Both the position numbers and the translations under genes were made by a program. A DNA stretch of 64,000 nt from JBEVJC01 sp040510375. Lineage in GTDB: Bacteria; Bacteroidota; Bacteroidia; Chitinophagales; Chitinophagaceae. Positions 53,519 through 62,150 of this stretch are shown one piece after another. Position 1 is the first letter of the stretch, and every line of letters begins with the position of its first letter. Below the pieces are notes generated by a model. The model was given only the letters and a program-made list of their open reading frames with translations. It was not told the DNA's origin and ran no database searches. Location of the stretch: contig JBEVJC010000013.1 of NCBI GenBank assembly GCA_040510375.1, forward strand, positions 149,651 through 213,650, read 5' to 3'.

Positions 53519-54562
53519 ATGGATCACACATTTGGGATATTGGGGAGTGGAAGTTGGGCGACAGCACTGGCAAAAATCCTTACGGACAACCAGCATCATG
53601 TTAACTGGTGGATCAGGAATGAAAAAAATCTCCGGCATCTGGAGTCGCGTTCGCATAATCCGCATTACCTGCCTTCGGTAAATTTTGATACATCATTACT
53701 TCATCTGTCGACTGATATCAGGGAGATCATCCGTCTGTCAGATGTTATCGTGATCGGTGTTCCTTCGGCATATATTGAAGAAAGCCTGGCCGGCACGGAA
53801 ATGAACGACTGGGTCGGGAAAAAAATAGTATCTGCCGTTAAAGGAATCCTTCCCGGGCGTGATATCCTGTTGAACTACTACCTGGAACAGGAGTTTGGTT
53901 TTCCGCTCGACCGGTATTTTGCGGTACTTGGTCCCTGTCATGCTGAAGAAGTGGCGGCGGAAAAATTATCTTACCTGACTTTTTCCGGTACTGATGTGCA
54001 GGTTGCAAAAGAAATCGCTTCGCATTTCATGACGGATTATATTAACACGGTGATCAACCATGATATCCTCGGGGTACAGTATGCAGCAGTATTGAAGAAT
54101 ATTTATGCCGTTGGTGCAGGTATTGCACATGGACTGGGATATGGTGATAATTTCCTCAGCGTATATATTGCAAACGCTGCCGATGAAATGGCGGAGTTCC
54201 TGCGGCATTTTGGTGCAGAACACATCGTGGTGGGACAACATGAGGGCAACGACCCCGTGACGATGCGTAAGACACCCAACTATGCAGCGTCTGTTTACCT
54301 GGGGGACCTGCTGGTTACCTGTTATTCTTTATATAGCCGCAACCGGACATTTGGTAATATGATTGGCAAGGGTTATTCCGTGAAGGGTGCACAACTGGAG
54401 ATGAATATGGTGGCGGAGGGGTATAATGCCTCAAAATGTATCCATAATATAAACCAGGCGATCGAGGCCAGGATGTGGATCGCCGAAAACGTTTACCGGG
54501 TTCTCTGGGAAAATGTTAATCCTGCAGAAGCTTTTAAACAAATTGAAGAGGTAATGGTCTGA
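53519..54562 (+). CDS. gpsA: NAD(P)H-dependent glycerol-3-phosphate dehydrogenase
   Basis: 347 residues. The Rossmann motif GILGSGSWATALAKIL, the conserved VSAVKGI Lys region, the catalytic-Lys segment YAAVLKNIYAVGAGIAHGLG and the C-terminal GDLLVTCYSLYSRNRTFG identify GpsA. It reduces dihydroxyacetone phosphate to glycerol-3-phosphate for phospholipid synthesis. The usual GPSFAEE motif reads GPCHAEE here, a variation I associate with Bacteroidota. It follows the efflux adaptor by 3 bp and may be read from the same transcript, though the pathways are unrelated. Confidence 0.95.
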   Translation: MDHTFGILGSGSWATALAKILTDNQHHVNWWIRNEKNLRHLESRSHNPHYLPSVNFDTSLLHLSTDIREIIRLSDVIVIGVPSAYIEESLAGTEMNDWVGKKIVSAVKGILPGRDILLNYYLEQEFGFPLDRYFAVLGPCHAEEVAAEKLSYLTFSGTDVQVAKEIASHFMTDYINTVINHDILGVQYAAVLKNIYAVGAGIAHGLGYGDNFLSVYIANAADEMAEFLRHFGAEHIVVGQHEGNDPVTMRKTPNYAASVYLGDLLVTCYSLYSRNRTFGNMIGKGYSVKGAQLEMNMVAEGYNASKCIHNINQAIEARMWIAENVYRVLWENVNPAEAFKQIEEVMV

Positions 54563-54689
54563 CAAGTGGAAACATCCTTTTATTCAGCCTTCAAGGCTCA
54601 AATTTTAAGTTATGCCACTTTCATATCAAGGTTTTGGTCCCGCTGCCATCCTGATAATGCTGGTATGTGTGGTGGTTTTCTCCCTTTGC

Positions 54690-54855
54690 AAATCTTTCCG
54701 GGAACGGAAATCTTCGCACTAACTTCTGGAGGTGATAGCCTCTCCGCTACTAAATATTTTTGCGAACGGAAATCCTGGCATTAGCTTCTGATGGTGGTTG
54801 CCATCTACTAAATATTTTTCCGAACGGAAATCTTTGCATTAGCTTCCTTCTGCAA
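54690..54855. repeat. Three imperfect tandem repeats, two carrying a short hairpin
   Basis: GAACGGAAATC recurs at 54702, 54764 and 54822 (spacings 62 and 58 bp). Between copies each unit has TTCT, a hairpin, then CTACTAAATATTTTT. Hairpin 1 is GGAGG-TGATAG-CCTCT (54728-54743) and hairpin 2 is GATGG-TGGTTG-CCATC (54790-54805). The stems differ at three of five positions yet stay paired. The third copy runs into the end of hemW. They lie between the converging gpsA and hemW genes and may work as a bidirectional terminator. Confidence 0.7.
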
Positions 54856-56041
54856 AGAGATCGGAGGCAATACCATCAGCCAGCAGTTTTCCTTCCATTG
54901 TCAATATTATCCGGCCATCGGTTAATTGTACCAGTCCCCGGGCTTCGTGATCTTTCGCCTTTTCCAGCAGGTCGTTGACCAGCATTTGATGTTCCGTTTT
55001 GTCAAATCCCCATTCATTGTCCAGGATCCGGTCGATCCGTAACCCTTCGCCTGTCCGCAGGGAAATCATGATATATTCATTGTATCGTTGGATGGATGTC
55101 AGGATTTCCTTTTCCACCGGCACTGCGCCATCATTGACCGAGGTAATATACCTGGCGTTGTTGGCGATATTCCACCACCGTTCCCTTCCATTATATGAGT
55201 GGGCAGAAGGGCCGAATCCATAATATGGTTTGCCCTGCCAGTAAGAGGAGTTATGCCGGCTCCGGAAACCGGGTCGGGCGAAGTTGGAGATTTCGTAATG
55301 TTCAAAACCTGCGGTTTTAAGCCAATGCATCAGGAGGATAAACTGGGCCGATTGTTTGTCGGGATCCACGTCCTCCCGTTTGTGCCCGGAGATCAGTTTC
55401 TGAAGCGGGGTATTTGGTTCGACCGTCAGTGCATAACAGGAAAGATGGGGTACGCCCAGTGAAATTGCCTTTTCTACATTAAACTTCCATTTTTCATCAG
55501 TAAGACCGGGTGTTCCGTAAATCAGGTCCATCGTGATATTATCGAAATGTTTTATTGCCAGCCGCAGGGCGGTCTCGGCCTGGAAAGCGTTGTGGGCGCG
55601 GTTCATCCAACGCAGGTCTTCTTCAAAAAAACTTTGTACACCAATACTCAGCCGGTTGATCCCGGCATTTTTCCATTCAATTAGTTTGTCCTCCGTGATA
55701 TCATCAGGATTTGCTTCCAGTGTCACTTCAGCATTATCCGACACCCGGAATACCGATCGGATCTTCGCCAGGAGTCCTGTGATCAGGGTGTTTTCCAGCA
55801 GGCTGGGTGTACCGCCACCGATATAAATTGTTTCCACCAACGGGGCCAGCGCCCGGTCACCGGCCTGTCCAATTTCTGTTACCTGCAACATTTCGTCGGG
55901 GAATACTGTGGGAAATAGTTCAACCTCCTTCAATAAAGCCGCCATTAATTCGTTCTTGTATCTTAGCGATGTACTGAAATGAAAGTTACAATAGTTGCAG
56001 GCCTGCCTGCAGAAGGGGATATGAATATAAATGCCCGCCAA
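54839..56041 (-). CDS. hemW: HemW-like radical SAM protein (coproporphyrinogen III oxidase-like)
   Basis: 400 residues if started at TTG 56041, giving LAGIYIHIPFCRQACNYCNF, the normal first strand and the radical-SAM CxxxCxxC motif. Longer frames add about 90 residues of no family resemblance and overlap the divergent gene. Further motifs are TIYIGGGTPSLL, VTLEANPDDITEDKL, RLSIGVQSFFEEDLRWMNRA and CYALTVEPNTPL. HemW is now regarded as a haem chaperone rather than a true coproporphyrinogen oxidase; which applies here is not certain. A uroporphyrinogen synthase gene lies 3 kb away. Confidence 0.93.
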   Translation of the reverse strand: MAGIYIHIPFCRQACNYCNFHFSTSLRYKNELMAALLKEVELFPTVFPDEMLQVTEIGQAGDRALAPLVETIYIGGGTPSLLENTLITGLLAKIRSVFRVSDNAEVTLEANPDDITEDKLIEWKNAGINRLSIGVQSFFEEDLRWMNRAHNAFQAETALRLAIKHFDNITMDLIYGTPGLTDEKWKFNVEKAISLGVPHLSCYALTVEPNTPLQKLISGHKREDVDPDKQSAQFILLMHWLKTAGFEHYEISNFARPGFRSRHNSSYWQGKPYYGFGPSAHSYNGRERWWNIANNARYITSVNDGAVPVEKEILTSIQRYNEYIMISLRTGEGLRIDRILDNEWGFDKTEHQMLVNDLLEKAKDHEARGLVQLTDGRIILTMEGKLLADGIASDLFAEGS

Positions 56042-56099
56042 AAAAATTTCTTTTACGATTATACCTAAACTCGCGGTTACCTGGCCGCGGCTCCAGAGG

Positions 56100-57899
56100 A
56101 TGACAAAATTAAGACTGCTTATACTGGTTTCCGGATTTTTGTTACCGGGCTTCCCGCTTCTTGCACAGCAGCAGTATCCGTTGTATCTCCGCGGTGTTGA
56201 CAGGGATTCAGTGTTCCTGGCCGGACTTGGCATTCCGGGTGGCTTTACTTCCAGGAATGAATGTGTACAATTTATCAATGAACTTCCGGTTACATTGCGG
56301 TCTCGCGGATACATTACCACTTCACTCGATTCGGTTATTTATGATTCTTCCTATGCCCGCCTGGTGGTCTTCCTGGGAGCAAAGTATGAATGGGAGACAC
56401 TGGACGTTTCCGGTGTGGATCCGCTGGTGCTGGATGCATTGGGCTGGAGAAAATCTGGTTTCAGTGGCAGCATCTACGACCAGCAACAGATAAATGACTG
56501 GCAGGATAAGATCCTTTCCCATATGGAAAACAATGGTTATCCGTTTGCGAAAGTGTGGGTCGATAGTCTTTCCATTACAGACGACAGGGTTCATGCAAAA
56601 CTTCATCTGGATAAAGGACCTGCGTACCAGGTGGACAGTATCCACCTGATGGGGAATGCCAAAATCTCCAATGAATTCCTGCAGCGGTACCTTGATATCC
56701 GCAATGGCAGCACGTTCAGCCGGCAAAAGCTGACGCAGGTCAGTAAGCGTATGCGGGAGCTTTCCTATGTGGAAGAAGAATTCCCCGCGAAGTTGGTATG
56801 GCTGAATTCCGGATCATTCCTCGAAATGTATCTTAAACAAAAAAAGAGCAGTCAGGTTAATGTACTTATCGGGTTCCTGCCAAATACAGATGCATTGGCA
56901 TCTAAAAAATTACTGGTTACGGGTGAGGCTAACCTGAACTTAAAAAACGCCCTGGGTGCGGGAGAAACGATTGGTTTGAACTGGCAGCAACTGCAGGTTA
57001 AATCGCCACGTTTAAACCTGCTATATCAGCATCCATATCTTTTCGGTTCCCCGTTCGGACTGGATTTTTCTTTTGATATGTTCCGCAAAGACAGCAGTTT
57101 CCTCAACGTGAATTTCCAGCTTGGGGTCGAATACAAGGTAGATGCATTCCGCACCGGTAAGGTTTTTATGCAACGGTTCCAGACGATTGTCAATGGTGCG
57201 AATACAGCGTATGTGCTGCAACAACACCGCCTTCCGGACGAAGCGGATGTCAGTACCACCAACCTTGGGTTCGATTATGAATACATCAATACCAATTACC
57301 GGTTTAACCCGACAAGTGGAAACGAACTTCGCATAACAACCACTATCGGATCCAAAAAGATTGGCAGGAATACGGAGATCGTTGAACTCAAGGATCCCTC
57401 CAACCCATTCCTGGATTTTAATAGCCTGTACGATAGTCTGAAGCTGAAGTCGTACCAGTTCCGCATCAGGGGATCTGCGGCAAAGTTCTTCCCGATTGGC
57501 CAGCTCAACAGGGCCACATTAAAAACTGCCATTAATTTCGGGTATGTCCAGAGTGCAAACCTGTTCCGCAATGAACTGTTCCAGATCGGAGGATACAAGC
57601 TGCTGCGGGGTTTCGATGAAGAGAGCCAGTATCTTTCCCTGTTTGCCGTAGGTACGCTGGAATATCGTTTCCTTGTTGGCCAGAACTCCTACTTCTATGG
57701 TTTTACCGATGGGGGATGGGGCCAGAACAATAGCCAGAATGCAGATGTAAATTATTCCTATATTTCATCAGGACTTGGCCTTTCGTTTGAATCGAAGGTG
57801 GGTATCTTTAATCTCGCATGGGCGGTGGGAAAAAGAAGTGATCTTCCATTCAACCTTCGTCAGTCCAAAATCCATTTTGGTTTCCTGAATTATTTTTAA
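56100..57899 (+). CDS. BamA/TamA-family (Omp85) outer-membrane protein
   Basis: 599 residues from ATG 56100, giving a signal peptide MTKLRLLILVSGFLLPGFPL; an upstream start at 56031 would overlap hemW and lacks a signal. One or two POTRA-like domains (about 125-250; PAYQVDSIHLMGNAKISNEF) precede a 16-strand barrel. The L6 motif of Omp85 proteins is visible as YKLLRGFDEESQYLS. It is shorter than BamA, which has five POTRA domains, so it is a TamA- or TpsB-like family member with an unknown cargo. It is followed directly by a DUF4271 gene. Confidence 0.88.
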   Translation: MTKLRLLILVSGFLLPGFPLLAQQQYPLYLRGVDRDSVFLAGLGIPGGFTSRNECVQFINELPVTLRSRGYITTSLDSVIYDSSYARLVVFLGAKYEWETLDVSGVDPLVLDALGWRKSGFSGSIYDQQQINDWQDKILSHMENNGYPFAKVWVDSLSITDDRVHAKLHLDKGPAYQVDSIHLMGNAKISNEFLQRYLDIRNGSTFSRQKLTQVSKRMRELSYVEEEFPAKLVWLNSGSFLEMYLKQKKSSQVNVLIGFLPNTDALASKKLLVTGEANLNLKNALGAGETIGLNWQQLQVKSPRLNLLYQHPYLFGSPFGLDFSFDMFRKDSSFLNVNFQLGVEYKVDAFRTGKVFMQRFQTIVNGANTAYVLQQHRLPDEADVSTTNLGFDYEYINTNYRFNPTSGNELRITTTIGSKKIGRNTEIVELKDPSNPFLDFNSLYDSLKLKSYQFRIRGSAAKFFPIGQLNRATLKTAINFGYVQSANLFRNELFQIGGYKLLRGFDEESQYLSLFAVGTLEYRFLVGQNSYFYGFTDGGWGQNNSQNADVNYSYISSGLGLSFESKVGIFNLAWAVGKRSDLPFNLRQSKIHFGFLNYF

Positions 57900-58922
57900 G
57901 TGAAAGGAATTAATCGTTCATCAACCAATATGTCGGACGGACGACTATTTTTGCACCACAATTCTTACCATTTGCGCCGGATCATTTCTTCCTTTTTTTT
58001 AATGCTGGTCTTTCACCTGACTGCTTCCGCTCAATCAGTGGAGGATTCGATCTATATCAATGACAGCATCCGGGCCATAGTTGATACATCAGTAACAAAC
58101 GACAGCATCGGGACAGGAATCGTAAGCCAGGAGGTTTCCCGACGTCCTTCCAACGCCGGACAGGAATGGGAATGGGCACCGGGTATTCCTGTTGACCAGC
58201 AGATCCGGGCAAGGCATCCTTATTTCAGGTTTGGAACAAGAGCAGTACTGATCCGCAGTAACCTGCGCCAGGTAAAGGGTAAGGAAGACCTGTTTTATGC
58301 TACCCTCGGGCTGGTTTTCCTTTTTGCGGTGCTTAAACTGGCGTTTTCCAAATATGTCAATGACCTGTTCAGGGTTTTTTTCCGGACTACGATGAAGCAA
58401 CGCCAGATCCGGGAGCAGCTCATGCAGACACCCCTTCCATCCTTATTATTCAACCTGTTTTTTATACTGACTACCGGTTTATACATCGACTTCCTTTTGC
58501 ATGACAGGGGATACCAGCCCGTCGGAAATTTCTGGATCATGTACCTGTATTGCTGTACAGGCCTTACATTGATCTACCTGGTAAAATACATCGGACTGAA
58601 GATCTGTGGCTGGATCTTCAATGTTAAACACGCAGCGGAATCCTACATTTTTATTGTATTTATCATCAATAAAATGATTGGGATTTTCCTGTTGCCGGTT
58701 ACCGTACTTCTGGCATTCAGCCGGGAACCAATGTTCTCCGTAATCATGGTTCTTTCCTGGTGCGGGATCGGTATCCTGTTATTTTACCGTTTTGTTTTAG
58801 CTATTTCTGCAGTACGTAACGAGGTCAGGTTCAATCTTTTTCACTTTATTTTGTACCTGGCGGCACTTGAAATAGCCCCCCTGCTGCTGATTTACAGGGT
58901 TTTACTATCGTTTGTTAAATAA
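57900..58922 (+). CDS. DUF4271 membrane protein
   Basis: 340 residues starting with GTG just after the preceding stop; an ATG at 57930 is an alternative. A hydrophobic signal-like helix (IISSFFLMLVFHLTASAQ) is followed by a variable polar loop, then six or seven membrane helices from about residue 133 (FYATLGLVFLFAVLKLAFSK). DUF4271 occurs widely in Bacteroidota, commonly next to hemD, as here, but its function is unknown. The gene is in an operon with the Omp85 gene; hemD has its own candidate promoter. Confidence 0.88.
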   Translation: MKGINRSSTNMSDGRLFLHHNSYHLRRIISSFFLMLVFHLTASAQSVEDSIYINDSIRAIVDTSVTNDSIGTGIVSQEVSRRPSNAGQEWEWAPGIPVDQQIRARHPYFRFGTRAVLIRSNLRQVKGKEDLFYATLGLVFLFAVLKLAFSKYVNDLFRVFFRTTMKQRQIREQLMQTPLPSLLFNLFFILTTGLYIDFLLHDRGYQPVGNFWIMYLYCCTGLTLIYLVKYIGLKICGWIFNVKHAAESYIFIVFIINKMIGIFLLPVTVLLAFSREPMFSVIMVLSWCGIGILLFYRFVLAISAVRNEVRFNLFHFILYLAALEIAPLLLIYRVLLSFVK

Positions 58923-58929
58923 GAAACAC

Positions 58930-58937
58930 TACCTTTG
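58930..58937 (+). promoter_or_regulatory. -7 promoter element before hemD
   Basis: TACCTTTG matches TAnnTTTG 24 bp before the hemD ATG (58961). The nearest upstream TTTG (58911-58914) has a 15-bp spacer, slightly short. Confidence 0.5.
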
Positions 58938-58960
58938 CACACAATTTAGCCTGATCGCAC

Positions 58961-59758
58961 ATGGTAAAAAATGGGGAGAATCGAGCCGATCAAACGGTTC
59001 AAAACATACAGAGGATCCTGATAACCCAACCGAGGCCTGAAAGCGATAAGTCACCATACTTTGAGCTTGCACGCAAATATAATGTCCAGTTGGATTTTCA
59101 GCCGTTCATCCGCCTGGAGGGAATCCCGGCAAGGGATTTCAGAAAGCAGAAGATCGAGATAGCCAATTATACGGGTGTCATTTTCACCAGCCGCAATGCT
59201 ATTGATCACTTCTTCCGCACCTGCGAGGAAATGAAGGTCAGTGTGTCCCAGGACACGAAGTACTTTTGTATCACCGAAGCAGTTGCTCTTTACCTGCAGA
59301 AATTTATTCTCTATCGCAAACGCAAAGTGTTTTATGGCGCTGATGGCAGCAATAAAAGCATGTTTGATGTGATCAATAAACATAAGGGCAATGAAAAATT
59401 CCTTTATGTATGTTCCGAGAACCAGCAGGATAATGATATTGTCAGTTACCTGAAAGCCAATAACTGTGAGTTTGCACTGGCCTTTATGTACAGGACACAA
59501 AGCAATGATATCAAAGAACTGGTCAGCTCTAATCAGTTTGACGTAATCTGTTTCTTTACTCCAAGTGGCGTGCGCAGCCTTTTTGATAATCTTCCCGGCT
59601 ATCAGCAGAACGGTACGATCATCGGTGCTTTCGGTGGAAACACCGGCAAGGCAGTTGAAGATGCCGGACTGAAGCTGGAGATCAGGGCTCCCCAGCCCCA
59701 GGCACCCAGCATGGTGGCTGCTCTCGACAAATTCCTCGCAACTGCAGTTAAAAAATAA
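58961..59758 (+). CDS. hemD: Uroporphyrinogen-III synthase
   Basis: 265 residues in the HemD two-lobed fold: RILITQPRPESDKSPYFELA at the start, VIFTSRNAIDHFF in lobe 1, KFLYVCSENQQDNDIVSYLK and QFDVICFFTPSGVRSLFDNL in lobe 2. The sequence is divergent, as HemD usually is, but the context (DUF4271 upstream, hemW nearby) supports the call. The enzyme cyclises hydroxymethylbilane with inversion of ring D, the step to haem and corrin precursors. Active-site residues are poorly conserved in this family, so identity rests on fold-level motifs. Confidence 0.85.
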   Translation: MVKNGENRADQTVQNIQRILITQPRPESDKSPYFELARKYNVQLDFQPFIRLEGIPARDFRKQKIEIANYTGVIFTSRNAIDHFFRTCEEMKVSVSQDTKYFCITEAVALYLQKFILYRKRKVFYGADGSNKSMFDVINKHKGNEKFLYVCSENQQDNDIVSYLKANNCEFALAFMYRTQSNDIKELVSSNQFDVICFFTPSGVRSLFDNLPGYQQNGTIIGAFGGNTGKAVEDAGLKLEIRAPQPQAPSMVAALDKFLATAVKK

Positions 59759-59925
59759 GTTGTACGGAACTTCATTCCCTATCTCTTAAATTAAAAGACA
59801 AGTAACTATTTTCTTTCCGTGATGGTAAAGTTAAAATAAGTAGTTGCAATGCGCCTTGTGTAAATCGACAACATTTACTGGTATTTTAACGATGGTTTCG
59901 TTTTCTTTTTTAGCGAACTTCGGGT

Positions 59926-62013
59926 ATGCCCGGATATACCAACCAACTCATCAATGAAACAAGTCCCTACCTGCTGCAGCATGCGCATAATCCGGTAGAC
60001 TGGAATCCCTGGAGCAAGCAGATTCTTGAAAAGGCCGCAACAGAAAACAAACCCGTGCTGGTGAGCATTGGTTATGCTGCCTGTCACTGGTGTCATGTGA
60101 TGGAGCGTGAAAGTTTTGAGAATGAAGAGACGGCTGCTTTCATGAATGAACATTTTATCAATATAAAGATCGACCGGGAAGAGCGGCCGGATCTTGATCA
60201 TATTTATATGGACGCGGTACAGGCAATGACAGGAAGTGGCGGATGGCCGCTGAATGTTTTCCTGACACCTGAGGGTAAACCATTTTATGGCGGCACCTAT
60301 TTTCCTCCCGTTAAAGCTTTCAACCGTTCGTCCTGGCTGGAAGTGCTGTCGGGTGTTTCCGCGGCATTCCGTGACCGGCGGGGGGAGGTGGAGGAGCAGG
60401 CCGAGAACCTGACCAGTCACCTGCACCGGGCCAATCACCTGATGGAAGATCAGTCAGTTGCAGGCAAGTTTTTTAACCGGGATGAAATGGACGAGTCGCT
60501 GGACAACAGCCTGAAAAATGCGGACAGGGTGTGGGGTGGCTTCGGTAACGCACCAAAGTTTCCGCAGACCTTTACCATCCGTTTCCTTCTCCGTTACGTA
60601 TTTGCCAACGGAAACTCAGAACGGTCAACTTCAGCCCGGGCACAGGCAGTACTTAGCCTGGATAAAATGATCGAGGGCGGGATTTATGACCAGCTGGGCG
60701 GTGGCTTTGCCCGTTATTCCACCGATACGGAATGGCTGGCACCTCACTTTGAAAAAATGTTATACGATAATGCACTACTGGTTAGTGTACTGAGTGAGGC
60801 TTACCAGCTTACAGGTAAGCAACGGTATGCGGAGGTGATTGAAGAGACAATGGAATTTGTGAAGCGTGAATTACTTTTTGAGGACGCTGCATTTTATTCG
60901 GCACTGGATGCGGATAGTGAAGGGGAGGAAGGGAAATTTTACGTGTGGGATAAATCGGAAGTGGATGAAGTGCTGGGTGAAGAGAGTATTATATTCTGTG
61001 AATATTATGATATAAGTGAGGTGGGAAACTGGGCGGAACAACCCGGTCATAAACGTACAAATATCCTCCGGGTGAGGGAGCCCCTGGCCAGTTTTGCCGC
61101 AAGGAAGGGGATGGATGAAACAAATTTGAAGGCGATACTGGAAACCGGCAGGGTAAAATTGCTGGGGCATCGGGCCAAACGGACTCGTCCCGGCCTGGAC
61201 GACAAGATCATTCTTGGATGGAATGCATTAATGAATACGGCCTGTTCCCAGGCATACGGTGCAACGGGTAATCCGGTTTACCGGGACCTTGCCGTGAAAA
61301 ATATGGAGTTCCTGCTGGAGAAATTTGGGAATGGGGAAAACCTGAAACTATATCATACCTGGAAAGGGGAAGGGCGGTATCCAGCATTCCTCGATGATTA
61401 TGCCTATCTGATCCAGTCCCTGATTTACCTACAGGAAATCACTTCTGAACAAATATGGTTGGAGAAAGCCGCTTCAGTGGTCCAATTTGTGCAGGATAAT
61501 TTCAGTGAAGACGAAGGCGATCTGTTTTACTATACCGGTCGTGAGCAGGATGACGTTTTACTGAGGAAGAAAGAGATTTACGATGGAGCTGTGCCCTCAG
61601 GGAATGCCATAATGGCTTCCAATCTCTATCAATTGGGTATAATGCTTGACAAACGCGACTGGAAAGACCGTTCGTTCAGGATGCTGGCAACGATCGGTTC
61701 TCTTGTTATAAAATATCCGGGAAGTTTTGGCGTTTGGAATAGTGTGCTCCTTGAAATGGTATCAGGAACAAGTGAGATTGCAGTAGTTGGTCCGGAGGCA
61801 GGGAGGTTGGTCAGGGAAATCCTGTCGGGGTATATTCCCCACCGGGTATTGGCGTCGTCGGAGCGAGGGCGGGAGGATTCCCCCCTGCTGGCAGGAAAAA
61901 AACAGGGAAATGAGACGCTGATTTATTTGTGTAAAGACTTCGCTTGTTTACAGCCAGTTAGAACAACCGAAGCTCTTAGGGAGCTGATAAACAGCGCAAA
62001 AATGGTCGATTAA
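59926..62013 (+). CDS. YyaL/SSP411-type thioredoxin-domain protein (DUF255)
   Basis: 695 residues, the usual size. The N-terminal thioredoxin-like domain has INETSPYLLQHAHNPVDWNP and the CxxC-containing GYAACHWCHVMERESFENEE, then GSGGWPLNVFLTPEGKPFYG. The long alpha/alpha-barrel region has AFYSALDADSEGEEGKFYVW and YDGAVPSGNAIMASNLYQLG, as in N-acylglucosamine epimerase-like folds. The family is conserved from bacteria to animals with no settled function. The gene is alone between hemD and gldK. Confidence 0.94.
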   Translation: MPGYTNQLINETSPYLLQHAHNPVDWNPWSKQILEKAATENKPVLVSIGYAACHWCHVMERESFENEETAAFMNEHFINIKIDREERPDLDHIYMDAVQAMTGSGGWPLNVFLTPEGKPFYGGTYFPPVKAFNRSSWLEVLSGVSAAFRDRRGEVEEQAENLTSHLHRANHLMEDQSVAGKFFNRDEMDESLDNSLKNADRVWGGFGNAPKFPQTFTIRFLLRYVFANGNSERSTSARAQAVLSLDKMIEGGIYDQLGGGFARYSTDTEWLAPHFEKMLYDNALLVSVLSEAYQLTGKQRYAEVIEETMEFVKRELLFEDAAFYSALDADSEGEEGKFYVWDKSEVDEVLGEESIIFCEYYDISEVGNWAEQPGHKRTNILRVREPLASFAARKGMDETNLKAILETGRVKLLGHRAKRTRPGLDDKIILGWNALMNTACSQAYGATGNPVYRDLAVKNMEFLLEKFGNGENLKLYHTWKGEGRYPAFLDDYAYLIQSLIYLQEITSEQIWLEKAASVVQFVQDNFSEDEGDLFYYTGREQDDVLLRKKEIYDGAVPSGNAIMASNLYQLGIMLDKRDWKDRSFRMLATIGSLVIKYPGSFGVWNSVLLEMVSGTSEIAVVGPEAGRLVREILSGYIPHRVLASSERGREDSPLLAGKKQGNETLIYLCKDFACLQPVRTTEALRELINSAKMVD

Positions 62014-62072
62014 ACTCAATGAATACAATAAGTGCCCGTCCGTAATCGTTAGAATAATCGCGTAAAAACCGC

Positions 62073-62103
62073 TTTGACCTTCCAAAAATAAATTGTAACC
62101 TTG
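62073..62103 (+). promoter_or_regulatory. Promoter of the gldK operon
   Basis: A -33 TTTG (62073-62076) and a -7 TAACCTTG (62096-62103, one mismatch to TAnnTTTG) are separated by 19 bp, the normal Bacteroidota spacing. The start codon ATG 62151 lies 47 bp downstream. Confidence 0.65.
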
Positions 62104-62150
62104 TGCTGACGAAACCAAAAATTTATATTCGACCAATACCCTTCAAGTTT

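Noticed and set aside
54690..54855. CRISPR array
   Set aside because: Only three imperfect copies whose intervening sequence is itself repetitive; no cas genes.
54839..56320. Longer HemW frame
   Set aside because: The extra 93 residues lack family similarity and overlap the divergent Omp85 gene.
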